Assembly (NCBI GenBank): GCA_964581815.1
Contig: CAZORE010000019.1
Location: forward strand, 1-64,000
Direction: 5' to 3'
DNA length: 64,000 nt
Source: Trebonia sp964581815
GTDB taxonomy: Bacteria > Actinomycetota > Actinomycetes > Streptosporangiales > Streptosporangiaceae
Positions within the stretch are counted from its first letter, which is position 1. Each line of letters opens with the position of its first letter. The notes beneath the pieces are model-generated. The model did no database searches. It saw only the letters and a list, made by a program, of their open reading frames with translations, and was not told the origin of the DNA. Below are positions 36,968 to 44,725 of the stretch, in pieces. A program made the position numbers and the translations under genes.

Positions 36968-38404
36968 TCAGTAGCGGATCGGAGACTGCCAGAGCGTAGG
37001 CCCCGACGCCTTCGGCGGCCCGACGGTGAACCCTACGCCGGTCAGCGTGGCGCCGTCGGCGGTGAGCGCGGTTATCGCGTTTTCCGTGTTCGCGCGGGCC
37101 AGGCCGAGCCCCTGCGGGGTTACCGCCGTCCACGCGCTGCCGGCGGTGACCGGAGTGCCGGGTGGCAGCGTCCAGACCACGACCGCGGATCCGGTGCTGG
37201 ACACGTACGTACCGGTCGCGGTGAACCCGCCGGCCGCGGCGGCCAGCGCGGTGACCGTGGTCCCGGTTCCCTGTCCGGCCGCCGGCACCGGGAGCTGGAC
37301 CACGTTCCAGGTGGCGCCCGCGTCGGCGGACACCTCGGCGAACGGGCTGCTCGCTCCGGACGCGGTGAACTCGGTGCCCGCCGCGACCAGGCTGGCGCCG
37401 TTCGCCGCCACGTACTCGAGCCCCGCGCGGGCCGCGCCAGCCGGCTCCGGCAGGCTGACCTGCCGCCATGACCGGCCGTCGGCCGACAGCCAGGCCGCCG
37501 CGCTGGTACCCGCCGAGCCGACGGCGGCGAAGCCGCCCGCCGTCACCGTCACCGCGTTCATCAGCTGGCCGGAGGTGACGGTGGCCCCGGTGACAGTGGC
37601 ACGGCGCCAGCCGGAGAGGCCGGGCGCGTACCAGGCGGCGGCCGTCCTGCCGCCGCCTGCCGACTGGTGACCGACGATCACGTACCCGGCGGAGCCCGCG
37701 GCTACCGCCGCCGCGGCGGCGGACCCGCCAGCCGACGCGGCGAGGCCGCCCGTCACGGTCCACGCCCGCGCGTCGGGCGAGGCGACCACGAGCGGCCCGC
37801 CGCCCTCGGCGAGCGTCGTGCCGACGGCAATCCAGCCGGCCGGACCGTGTACCACCCCGGCCAACTCGCCACTGCCGGCCCGGCTGAGCGCAGAAAGACC
37901 GCCGAGCGCCGCGCGCGTCCAGTCGCTCCCGCCGTTCGCGGACACCCACAGGGCAGGGCCCCCGCTCGCGGCGCCCGCCGCCACCTCGGTCCCCGCGGAC
38001 GCGCCGATCGCGTCAAGGGTCACCCGGGACGTCGCGCCCGTCCCGGTGAAGTCCGCGCCCGCGAGCCGCGCGGGCGGAAAGCCGGCGGCAAGCGCGGACG
38101 GCGCCGTCCCGTTGCCGCCTCCCCCGCCGGAGACGACCACCACGGCGATGCCGACGGCGACGGCGGCGAGGATCGGCGCGGCGAGGCCCAGGAGCCAGTT
38201 CCTGTTGCGCATGACGGCGAGCACGCCGCTGCCCGCGTGGCGCGCGGGGGACGGTTGACCTGGCGCTTGCTGCGGCGGATACCTGAACTGGGGCAGCGTG
38301 TCGTCATGCCCGACGGCGTGACGCGGGCCGTAACCGTGACGCGGCCCGCGCGGCACCTCGAACTCGTAGCCGGGAACCTCGCCTCTGTCCATGCCTCTGT
38401 CCAT
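36968..38404 (-). CDS. membrane-anchored beta-propeller-like protein
   Basis: I do not know the function of this 478-residue protein. A Pro/Gly/His-rich cytoplasmic lead (about 65 residues) is followed by one membrane segment (LLGLAAPILAAVAVGIAVVV), a Gly-rich linker and a large extracytoplasmic domain. That domain contains at least five repeats with sialidase/BNR-like spacing, for example ALWVSANGGSDWTRAALGG, WLSADGRSWRQVSLPEP and AEVSADAGATWNVVQLPV. It is probably a surface-exposed beta-propeller. The SDR gene follows 44 bases later. Confidence 0.7.
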   Translation of the reverse strand: MDRGMDRGEVPGYEFEVPRGPRHGYGPRHAVGHDDTLPQFRYPPQQAPGQPSPARHAGSGVLAVMRNRNWLLGLAAPILAAVAVGIAVVVVSGGGGGNGTAPSALAAGFPPARLAGADFTGTGATSRVTLDAIGASAGTEVAAGAASGGPALWVSANGGSDWTRAALGGLSALSRAGSGELAGVVHGPAGWIAVGTTLAEGGGPLVVASPDARAWTVTGGLAASAGGSAAAAAVAAGSAGYVIVGHQSAGGGRTAAAWYAPGLSGWRRATVTGATVTSGQLMNAVTVTAGGFAAVGSAGTSAAAWLSADGRSWRQVSLPEPAGAARAGLEYVAANGASLVAAGTEFTASGASSPFAEVSADAGATWNVVQLPVPAAGQGTGTTVTALAAAAGGFTATGTYVSSTGSAVVVWTLPPGTPVTAGSAWTAVTPQGLGLARANTENAITALTADGATLTGVGFTVGPPKASGPTLWQSPIRY

Positions 38405-38412
38405 TCATTCCG

Positions 38413-38418
38413 AGCGTA
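38413..38418 (-). promoter_or_regulatory. -10 box of the propeller-protein gene
   Basis: TACGCT on the minus strand ends eight bases before ATG 38404. Confidence 0.35.
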
Positions 38419-38529
38419 GCCTCCTCACGGAGAAAAGGCGGGGGAACGTGGCTTGCGGCCCGCTTCGCGCCGCAAGAAAAGCGCGCACCGCGAAGGCAAA
38501 GAATGCAGGTTTCCCCGGGCGGAAGGTGC

Positions 38530-38543
38530 GTGACTCATCCCAC
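38530..38543. promoter_or_regulatory. weak Crp-like half-palindrome upstream of kgd
   Basis: GTG-ACTCATCC-CAC fits the relaxed actinobacterial Crp pattern GTG-N8-CAC but not the stricter GTGA-N6-TCAC. It lies 110 bases before kgd. Treated as a possibility only. Confidence 0.25.
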
Positions 38544-38652
38544 ACAGACCCCTGGAGCCGCGGGCCCGCCATCCCGACCCCTGCCCGTGGAACCGGGCGG
38601 TAACCTTAGACGCGGGAGTCAGTAATCACATCTAATCTTTCGGAAGAAGGCG

Positions 38653-41600
38653 ATGTCCGCCGTGTCTTCTGAGTCGCCGCTCGCTACCGCAGATCTCAGC
38701 GCGCCCTCAGCACACCCCTCGTCACCGATTCGACCTGGCGAGTCAGCGGAGCCGGGCACCCCGCCGGGCAGCGCCGACTTCGGCGCCAATGAGTGGCTCG
38801 TTGACGAGCTGTACCAGCGGTACCTCGATGATCCCGGGTCCGTCGACAAGGCCTGGTGGTCGTTCTTCGCCGACTACCGGCCGTTCCGTGGCAGCGGGAA
38901 CGGCACCGGGCCGCAGCCGGCGCTGACCGGGGCAGCCGTGGCGCCGGCCGCCGCGCCGCCGGCCCAGACGCCGGCCCCGGCGCCTGCGGGCGTGCCCGCA
39001 CCGCCGCCCGCGAAGCCGGCCCAGCCCGCCAGCCAGCCGCAAGCCGGCCAGCCGGCCGCCGCGCCGCCGTCCGACGCGGACGTGAGCAGGCTCCGCGGCG
39101 CCGCCGCGCGCACCGCGCAGAACATGATGGCCAGCCTGGGCGTGCCCACCGCGACGAGCGTCCGCGCCGTGCCGGCGAAGCTGCTCATCGACAACCGGAT
39201 CGTCATCAACAACCACCTGCAGCGCGGGCGCGGCGGGAAGATCTCCTTCACCCACCTGATCGGCTACGCGGTGGTCCAGGCGGTCAGGGCGCTCCCCGAG
39301 ATGAACGCGGCCTACGCCGAGGAAGACGGCAAGCCGGTCATCGTCGCCCCGCATCACGTCAACCTCGGGCTTGCAATCGACCTCAAGGCGAAGGACGGTA
39401 CCCGGCAGCTGCTCGTGCCCAACATCAAGGGCGCCGAGGAGATGGACTTCCGCCAGTTCTGGACCGCCTACGAGGACATGATCCGCCGGGCGCGCGGCGG
39501 CAAGCTGACGGTGGCCGACTTCCAGGGCACCACGATCTCCCTCACCAACCCGGGCACGATCGGCACCGAGCACTCTGTGCCGCGGCTGATGCCTGGCCAG
39601 GGCGCGATCGTCGGCGTCGGCGCCATGGAGTACCCCGCCGCCTACCAGGGCGCGAGCGACGAGACCATGGCCAGGCTCGCGATCAGCAAGACCGTGACGC
39701 TGACCTCCACCTACGACCACCGGATCATCCAGGGCGCGCAGTCCGGCGACTTCCTGCGCATCGTGCACCAGCTGCTGCTGGGCGGTGACGGCTTCTACGA
39801 CGGCATCTTCGAGAGCCTGCGTATCCCCTACGAGCCGGTGCGCTGGGTCAAGGACTTCCCGTACGGGCACGAGGACGACGTCGCGCGCTCGGCCCGGGTC
39901 CAGGAGCTGATCCACGCCTACCGGGTGCGCGGCCACCTGATGGCGGACACCAACCCGATCGAGACCGTCCAGCGCAAGCACGCGGACCTGGACATCATCC
40001 AGCACGGCCTGACGCTGTGGGACCTGGAGCGCGAGTTCGCGACCGGCGGGTTCGGCGGCAAGCCGATCATGCGGCTGCGGGAGATACTCGGCAAGCTGCG
40101 CGACTCCTACTGCCGCACCGTCGGCATCGAGTACATGCACATCCAGGACCCGGAAGAGCGCAAGTGGATCCAGGCGCACGTCGAGGTGCCCGCGGTCCGC
40201 GCCGACCACGACGAGCAGGTCCGCATCCTGTCCAAGCTCAACGTGGCCGAGGCGTTCGAGACGTTCCTGCAGACCAAGTTCGTCGGGCAGAAGCGCTTCT
40301 CCCTCGAGGGCGGCGAGGCGCTGATCCCGCTGCTCGACGTGGTGCTCAGCGAGGCCGCCGAGGCCGGGCTCGACGAGGTCGTGGTCGGCATGGCGCACCG
40401 CGGCCGGCTCAACGTGCTCGCCAACGTCATCGGCAAGTCCTACGGGCAGATCTTCAAGGAGTTCGAGGGCAACCTCGACCCGAAGTCCACCCAGGGCTCC
40501 GGCGACGTGAAGTACCACCTGGGCGCGTCCGGCACGTTCACCGCGGCGACCGGCCAGACGATCCCGGCCAGCCTGGTAGCGAACCCCAGCCACCTGGAGT
40601 GCGTCGACCCGGTCACCGAGGGCGTGGTCCGGGCCAAGCAGGACATCCTCGACAAGTCACAGGACGGCTTCAGCGTGCTGCCCGTGCTCGTCCACGGTGA
40701 CGCGGCCTTCGCCGGCCAGGGCGTGGTCGCCGAGACCCTGAACCTGTCCCAGCTACGCGGGTACCGCACCGGCGGCACCGTGCACATCGTGGTGAACAAC
40801 CAGGTGGGCTTCACCACCTCGCCGATGGAGTCGCGGTCAAGCGTCTACGCGACGGACGTGGCGCGGATGATCCAGGCGCCGATCTTCCACGTGAACGGCG
40901 ACGACCCGGAGGCGGTCGCGCGGGTGGGGCGGCTCTCGTTCGCCTACCGCGAGACGTTCCGCAAGGACGTCGTGATCGACATGGTCTGCTACCGCCGCCG
41001 CGGCCACAACGAGGGCGACAACCCCAGCTTCACCCAGCCGCTGATGTACGACCTGATCGAGGCGCGGCGCTCGGTGCGCAAGCTCTACACCGAGTCGCTG
41101 ATCGCCAGGGGCGACCTCACGATGGTGGAGGCCGAGGACGCGCTGCGCGACTTCCAGCAGCAGCTCGAGCGCGCCTTCAAGGAGACCAGGGAGGCGGCGG
41201 AGCTGCCGGCGCAGCCGGGCACGGTTGCGCTGCCCGAGATGGGCGACCGCCCGGTCGACCACGCGGGAGTGCCGACCGCGATCACGCTTGACCTGATGAA
41301 GCAGATCATCGACACCCAGGTGTCCATCCCCGACGGCTTCACCGTCCACCCGCGGCTCAAGCCGCAGCTCGACCGGCGCGCGGCGAGCGTCGGCGAGGAC
41401 GCCATCGACTGGGCAACCGGCGAGCTGCTCGCCTTCGGCTCGCTGCTGCAGGACGGCTACCCGGTCCGCCTCGTCGGCCAGGATTCCCGCCGCGGCACGT
41501 TCGGCCAGCGGCATTCGGTGCTCGTCGACCGGGTTACCGGCGCCGAGTACACGCCGCTCAAGAAGCTCGACAACGACAAGGCGCGGTTCTTCGTCTACGA

Positions 41601-42435
41601 CTCGCTGCTTTCCGAGTTCGCCGCGATGGGCTTCGAGTACGGCTACTCGGTCGCGCGCCCCGACGCGCTGGTGATGTGGGAAGCGCAGTTCGGCGACTTC
41701 GCCCAGGGCGCGCAGACCATCATCGACGAGTTCATCAGCTCCGGCGAGCAGAAGTGGGGCCAGAAGTCCAGTGTCGCGCTGCTGCTCCCGCACGGCTATG
41801 AGGGCCAGGGCCCGGACCACTCCTCCGCGCGGATCGAGCGGTTCCTGTCGCTGTGCGCGCAGGACAACATGACGGTGGCGCTGCCCACCACGCCGGCGAA
41901 CTACTTCCACCTGCTGCGCTGGCAGACCCTGTCCGGGCGGCACAAGCCGCTGATCGTCTTCACGCCCAAGTCGCTGCTCCGCCTCAAGGCCGCGACCTCG
42001 GCGGCGGCGGACTTCACCCAGGGTTCCTTCCGGCCGCTGATCGGCGAGCCCGCCGGGTTGGACGGGAGCCGGGTCCGTCGGGTCGTGCTGTGCACCGGCA
42101 AGATCTACTACGACCTCGCCGAGCACCGCGACAAGCTGGGCGCCACGAACACCGCGATCGTCCGGGTCGAGCGGCTCTACCCGATCCCAGCGCAGGAGCT
42201 GCGGGAGGAACTCTCCCGGTACCCCAGCGACGTCGAGCTGGTCTGGTGCCAGGAAGAGCCGGAGAACCAGGGCGCCTGGCCCCGGATGGCGCTTCGCCTG
42301 CCGGCCTCCGACGTGATCGGCCGGCTGCCCAGGCTGGTCTCGCTGCCGGCGAGCTCGGCACCCGCGTTCGGCTCCGCCAAGGTGCACGCGGCGACGCACC
42401 GTGAACTGATCGAGAAGGCAGTCGCGGGGGGCTAG
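38653..42435 (+). CDS. kgd: 2-oxoglutarate decarboxylase/dehydrogenase E1-E2 (Kgd)
   Basis: This 1260-residue enzyme is the actinobacterial multifunctional Kgd/SucA of the TCA cycle. The N-terminal E1-like helix (ANEWLVDELYQRYLDDPGSV) is followed by a Pro/Ala-rich linker at about 85-140. Next comes an E2-type acyltransferase domain with the catalytic HR in TYDHRIIQGAQSGDF near residue 355, then the TPP-dependent E1 domain (GMAHRGRLNVLANVIGKSYG near 580, GDAAFAGQGVVAE near 680, RRRGHNEGDNPSFTQP). There is no lipoyl domain. The start is ATG 38653 with GAAGAAGG upstream. A small conserved gene follows directly. Confidence 0.96.
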   Translation: MSAVSSESPLATADLSAPSAHPSSPIRPGESAEPGTPPGSADFGANEWLVDELYQRYLDDPGSVDKAWWSFFADYRPFRGSGNGTGPQPALTGAAVAPAAAPPAQTPAPAPAGVPAPPPAKPAQPASQPQAGQPAAAPPSDADVSRLRGAAARTAQNMMASLGVPTATSVRAVPAKLLIDNRIVINNHLQRGRGGKISFTHLIGYAVVQAVRALPEMNAAYAEEDGKPVIVAPHHVNLGLAIDLKAKDGTRQLLVPNIKGAEEMDFRQFWTAYEDMIRRARGGKLTVADFQGTTISLTNPGTIGTEHSVPRLMPGQGAIVGVGAMEYPAAYQGASDETMARLAISKTVTLTSTYDHRIIQGAQSGDFLRIVHQLLLGGDGFYDGIFESLRIPYEPVRWVKDFPYGHEDDVARSARVQELIHAYRVRGHLMADTNPIETVQRKHADLDIIQHGLTLWDLEREFATGGFGGKPIMRLREILGKLRDSYCRTVGIEYMHIQDPEERKWIQAHVEVPAVRADHDEQVRILSKLNVAEAFETFLQTKFVGQKRFSLEGGEALIPLLDVVLSEAAEAGLDEVVVGMAHRGRLNVLANVIGKSYGQIFKEFEGNLDPKSTQGSGDVKYHLGASGTFTAATGQTIPASLVANPSHLECVDPVTEGVVRAKQDILDKSQDGFSVLPVLVHGDAAFAGQGVVAETLNLSQLRGYRTGGTVHIVVNNQVGFTTSPMESRSSVYATDVARMIQAPIFHVNGDDPEAVARVGRLSFAYRETFRKDVVIDMVCYRRRGHNEGDNPSFTQPLMYDLIEARRSVRKLYTESLIARGDLTMVEAEDALRDFQQQLERAFKETREAAELPAQPGTVALPEMGDRPVDHAGVPTAITLDLMKQIIDTQVSIPDGFTVHPRLKPQLDRRAASVGEDAIDWATGELLAFGSLLQDGYPVRLVGQDSRRGTFGQRHSVLVDRVTGAEYTPLKKLDNDKARFFVYDSLLSEFAAMGFEYGYSVARPDALVMWEAQFGDFAQGAQTIIDEFISSGEQKWGQKSSVALLLPHGYEGQGPDHSSARIERFLSLCAQDNMTVALPTTPANYFHLLRWQTLSGRHKPLIVFTPKSLLRLKAATSAAADFTQGSFRPLIGEPAGLDGSRVRRVVLCTGKIYYDLAEHRDKLGATNTAIVRVERLYPIPAQELREELSRYPSDVELVWCQEEPENQGAWPRMALRLPASDVIGRLPRLVSLPASSAPAFGSAKVHAATHRELIEKAVAGG

Positions 42436-42437
42436 CG

Positions 42438-42638
42438 ATGTACTTCACCGACGCCGGAATCGAGGAGCTCGACGAGCGTCGCGGCGACGAGCAAGTCAGC
42501 GTGTCCTGGCTGGCCGAGCGGCTGCGCGATTTCGTCGACCTCAACCCGGAATTCGAGACGGCGGTTGACCGGCTCGCGTCGTGGCTGGCGCGGCTGGACG
42601 CTGACCAGTCGGAAGCGGATTCCGGGGACGAGGACTAG
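42438..42638 (+). CDS. small conserved actinobacterial protein (DUF6104-like)
   Basis: This is a 66-residue acidic protein, MYFTDAGIEELDERRGDEQV, with a following WLAERLRDFVDLNPEFETAVDRLASWLARLD helix and an Asp/Glu-rich tail. It starts two bases after the kgd stop, so it is certainly cotranscribed. I recall this small family next to kgd in other actinomycetes. No function is known to me; a regulatory or assembly partner of Kgd is a reasonable guess. Confidence 0.75.
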   Translation: MYFTDAGIEELDERRGDEQVSVSWLAERLRDFVDLNPEFETAVDRLASWLARLDADQSEADSGDED

Positions 42639-42672
42639 CTAAGCCATCATTCCGAACGTGCGCGTGTCTTCG

Positions 42673-42715
42673 CCCCCGGGTAGCCCGTCCCATCACGACG
42701 GGGAGCGCCCGGGGG
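42673..42715 (+). terminator. kgd operon terminator hairpin
   Basis: CCCCCGGG (42673-42680) pairs with CCCGGGGG (42708-42715), and CCCGTC with GACGGG inside. It lies 35 bases after the small gene and has no T-run, as is common in GC-rich genomes. Confidence 0.65.
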
Positions 42716-42743
42716 TCGCGCCGTCACATGGACGCGATACATC

Positions 42744-42772
42744 TTGACTTTGCCTCAACACGATATATCGTG
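42744..42772 (+). promoter_or_regulatory. DUF4097-padR promoter with palindromic operator
   Basis: TTGACT at 42744-42749, 16 bases and TATCGT at 42766-42771 form a promoter. CACGATATATCGTG at 42759-42772 is a perfect 14-bp palindrome covering the -10. It is the obvious binding site for the PadR protein encoded by the second gene. Confidence 0.7.
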
Positions 42773-42827
42773 GTCAGTAGACCGCATGCCGGTAGATCGT
42801 GAAGATGTCTCGCCCTGGAGGACCGCG

Positions 42828-43709
42828 ATGACGCGCTGGACCGTTGACGCGCCGACGACGCTTGAGTTCGACGACGTGATGGCGCTGCACGTGCGCCTTA
42901 TCGCCGGCACCGTCGCGGTGCTCGCGTCCGACGACAAGCGGTCGTCCCCCGGGGAGACGACCCCAAGGCCCCGGCCCGGCGAAGAGGCGAGTGCACCGGG
43001 CCGGGCAGCGCTCGCGGTGAGTGAGCTATCCGGGAGACCGCTCCAGGTCAGCATCGAGGACGGGGTGCTGACCGTCAGCTACGAGCAGCTGTCCTGGGAC
43101 GGCCTGCTCCAGTTCCTGAAGCCGCGCAAGGACAGCGTCGCGGTCACACTGACCGTGCCCGCCGAGTGCCCGATCCAGCTCGGTGTGCTCAGCGCGTCGG
43201 CGATCGTGTCCGGACTGCGCTCCGGCGCGTCGATCAAGGGCATGTCCGGTGACATCACCCTCGATGGTGTCACCGGGGACGTGGAAGCGGAGACGATGTC
43301 CGGCGAGCTCGCTGCCTGCGACGTCGACGGCGCCGTCCACCTCAAGTCCATGTCCGGCGGGCTCACGCTGGCCGGCGGGGTGCTTGACTCGCTTGACGCC
43401 ACCACCATGAGCGGCCAGGTAACGGCTGACGTCAGGCTGAACACGGCCGGCGGCATCCATGTCAGCACGATGTCCGGCGACGTCACGCTGCGGCTGCCCG
43501 CCGACAGCGATGCGGAGGTGCGCCTGCAGTCCACGTCCGGCCCGGTGAGAACAGAATTCGATTCACTGCGCGTCTTCAAGGCGCCTGCGTCGCACACCGT
43601 TCGCGGTAACGTGGGCGCTGGTACCGGACATGTGTCCGTAACCACCATGTCCGGCGCGGTCACGCTGCTGCGACGCGCGCCGGTAGGGATGGAGAGCAAG
43701 ACCCGATGA
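42828..43709 (+). CDS. DUF4097-type beta-repeat protein
   Basis: This 293-residue protein has no signal peptide or membrane segment. After a beta-rich first part and a Pro/Glu/Arg-rich linker (RSSPGETTPRPRPGEEAS), residues from about 135 form a run of roughly 20-residue repeats centred on MSG (KGMSGDITLDG, ETMSGELAACD, KSMSGGLTLAGG, TTMSGQVTADV, STMSGDVTLRLP, TTMSGAVTLLR), as in DUF4097 right-handed beta-helix proteins. ATG 42828 with GGAGG six bases upstream fixes the start. It overlaps padR by four bases, the usual partner. Function is unknown. Confidence 0.8.
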   Translation: MTRWTVDAPTTLEFDDVMALHVRLIAGTVAVLASDDKRSSPGETTPRPRPGEEASAPGRAALAVSELSGRPLQVSIEDGVLTVSYEQLSWDGLLQFLKPRKDSVAVTLTVPAECPIQLGVLSASAIVSGLRSGASIKGMSGDITLDGVTGDVEAETMSGELAACDVDGAVHLKSMSGGLTLAGGVLDSLDATTMSGQVTADVRLNTAGGIHVSTMSGDVTLRLPADSDAEVRLQSTSGPVRTEFDSLRVFKAPASHTVRGNVGAGTGHVSVTTMSGAVTLLRRAPVGMESKTR

Positions 43710-44725
43710 CCCCGGTTTTCCGCCATGGACGCCTGCGGCTGTACCTGCTGCGCCTGCTCGACGAGGAGCCAAGGCACGGCTATGAAGTGATCCGGCTGCT
43801 CCGTGACCGCTTCATGGGCGTCTACGCTCCATCACCCGGCACCATCTACCCGAGGCTGGCCCGCCTTGAGGAAGAGGGCCTCGTCACTCACGACGAGGAG
43901 AACGGGCGCAAGGTCTACCGGATCACCGAGGCAGGCCGCGAGGAGCTGCGCAACCGCGGCGACGAGCTCGACGAGCTCGAGGAGGAGCTGTCCGCCTCCG
44001 TCAGCGACATCGTCCGCGAGGTCCGCGAGGACGTCAGGGACACCGTCCGCAGCCTCCGCGAGGAACTGACCCGGGCCGCCCGCGAGATGCGCCACGCGGA
44101 GCGCGACTCCAGGGACCAGGCGCGCGAGCAAGCCCGCACCGTCAAGGAAAGCGCCAAGGAAAGCGCCAAGGAAAGCGCGCGGGAGGCCGCTGAGGCCGCC
44201 CGCGAGCGGACGCGCCAGGCCCGCGAGCAGGGACGTCGCGCCCGCGAGGAGGCGTTCGCGCACGCACAGCGCATCCGTGAGGAGGCGTCACGCCTGCGGG
44301 ACGACACTCGCGAGCAGTGGAGCGGCGCCTGGGGCAACTGGTCCGAGTGGGGCGGCCGCTGGGCCGGCTGGTCCGGCCAGCATGACCTGGGCGCGCTCCG
44401 CGACTTCGAGCGCCTCGCCCGCGACTTCGTGTCCGACCTGCGCGGCGTGGCGTGGGACTCGGAGTCGATTCTGGAGAGCGACGTCATCCCCACCCTGCGG
44501 GACATCCTCGCCGACACCCTCGACCGCATCCGCGCCGAGGTCTTCGACATCCACCATGCGCCCTCCGCCGACGGCGCACCGTCCCCGGCGCCCTCGGACG
44601 TCCCAGAGCCCCCTGCGCCGCCCGCGCCGCCCGCGCCTCCTGCGCCGCCAGCGCCCGCGGGATCCCAGGCGGCCGGCGAGCCTGCCGGGCCGCCGGACTC
44701 CCCGGAAGACCGGGAGAAAGACTAG
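43706..44725 (+). CDS. PadR regulator with long coiled-coil and Pro-rich tail
   Basis: Residues 1-80 are a PadR winged helix (LRLYLLRLLDEEPRHGYEVI, then PSPGTIYPRLARLEEEGLV). Normal PadR proteins end after another 30-100 residues, but here 339 residues continue. First comes a charged helix of about 120 residues with KESAKESAKESA repeats, then a Trp-rich stretch (EQWSGAWGNWSEWGGRWAGW), a further helical part, and a tail of Pro-Ala-Pro repeats. The helix probably forms a long coiled coil. It is coupled to the DUF4097 gene by a four-base overlap and likely represses the shared promoter. Confidence 0.85.
   Translation: MTPVFRHGRLRLYLLRLLDEEPRHGYEVIRLLRDRFMGVYAPSPGTIYPRLARLEEEGLVTHDEENGRKVYRITEAGREELRNRGDELDELEEELSASVSDIVREVREDVRDTVRSLREELTRAAREMRHAERDSRDQAREQARTVKESAKESAKESAREAAEAARERTRQAREQGRRAREEAFAHAQRIREEASRLRDDTREQWSGAWGNWSEWGGRWAGWSGQHDLGALRDFERLARDFVSDLRGVAWDSESILESDVIPTLRDILADTLDRIRAEVFDIHHAPSADGAPSPAPSDVPEPPAPPAPPAPPAPPAPAGSQAAGEPAGPPDSPEDREKD
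44146..44184 (+). repeat. 12-bp tandem repeat inside padR
   Basis: Three direct copies of a unit reading AAGGAAAGCGCC encode the KESAKESAKESA run. Slippage here could change the coiled-coil length by four residues at a time. Confidence 0.6.

Noticed and set aside
36171..37949. 592-residue frame as an SDR fusion
   Set aside because: The N-terminal 340 residues are antisense-free but are the shifted frame of the propeller gene; the SDR starts at 36923.
38405..38652. small plus-strand frame 38391-38603 upstream of kgd
   Set aside because: It is basic, low in complexity and lacks a ribosome-binding site; the region is better explained as the kgd promoter.
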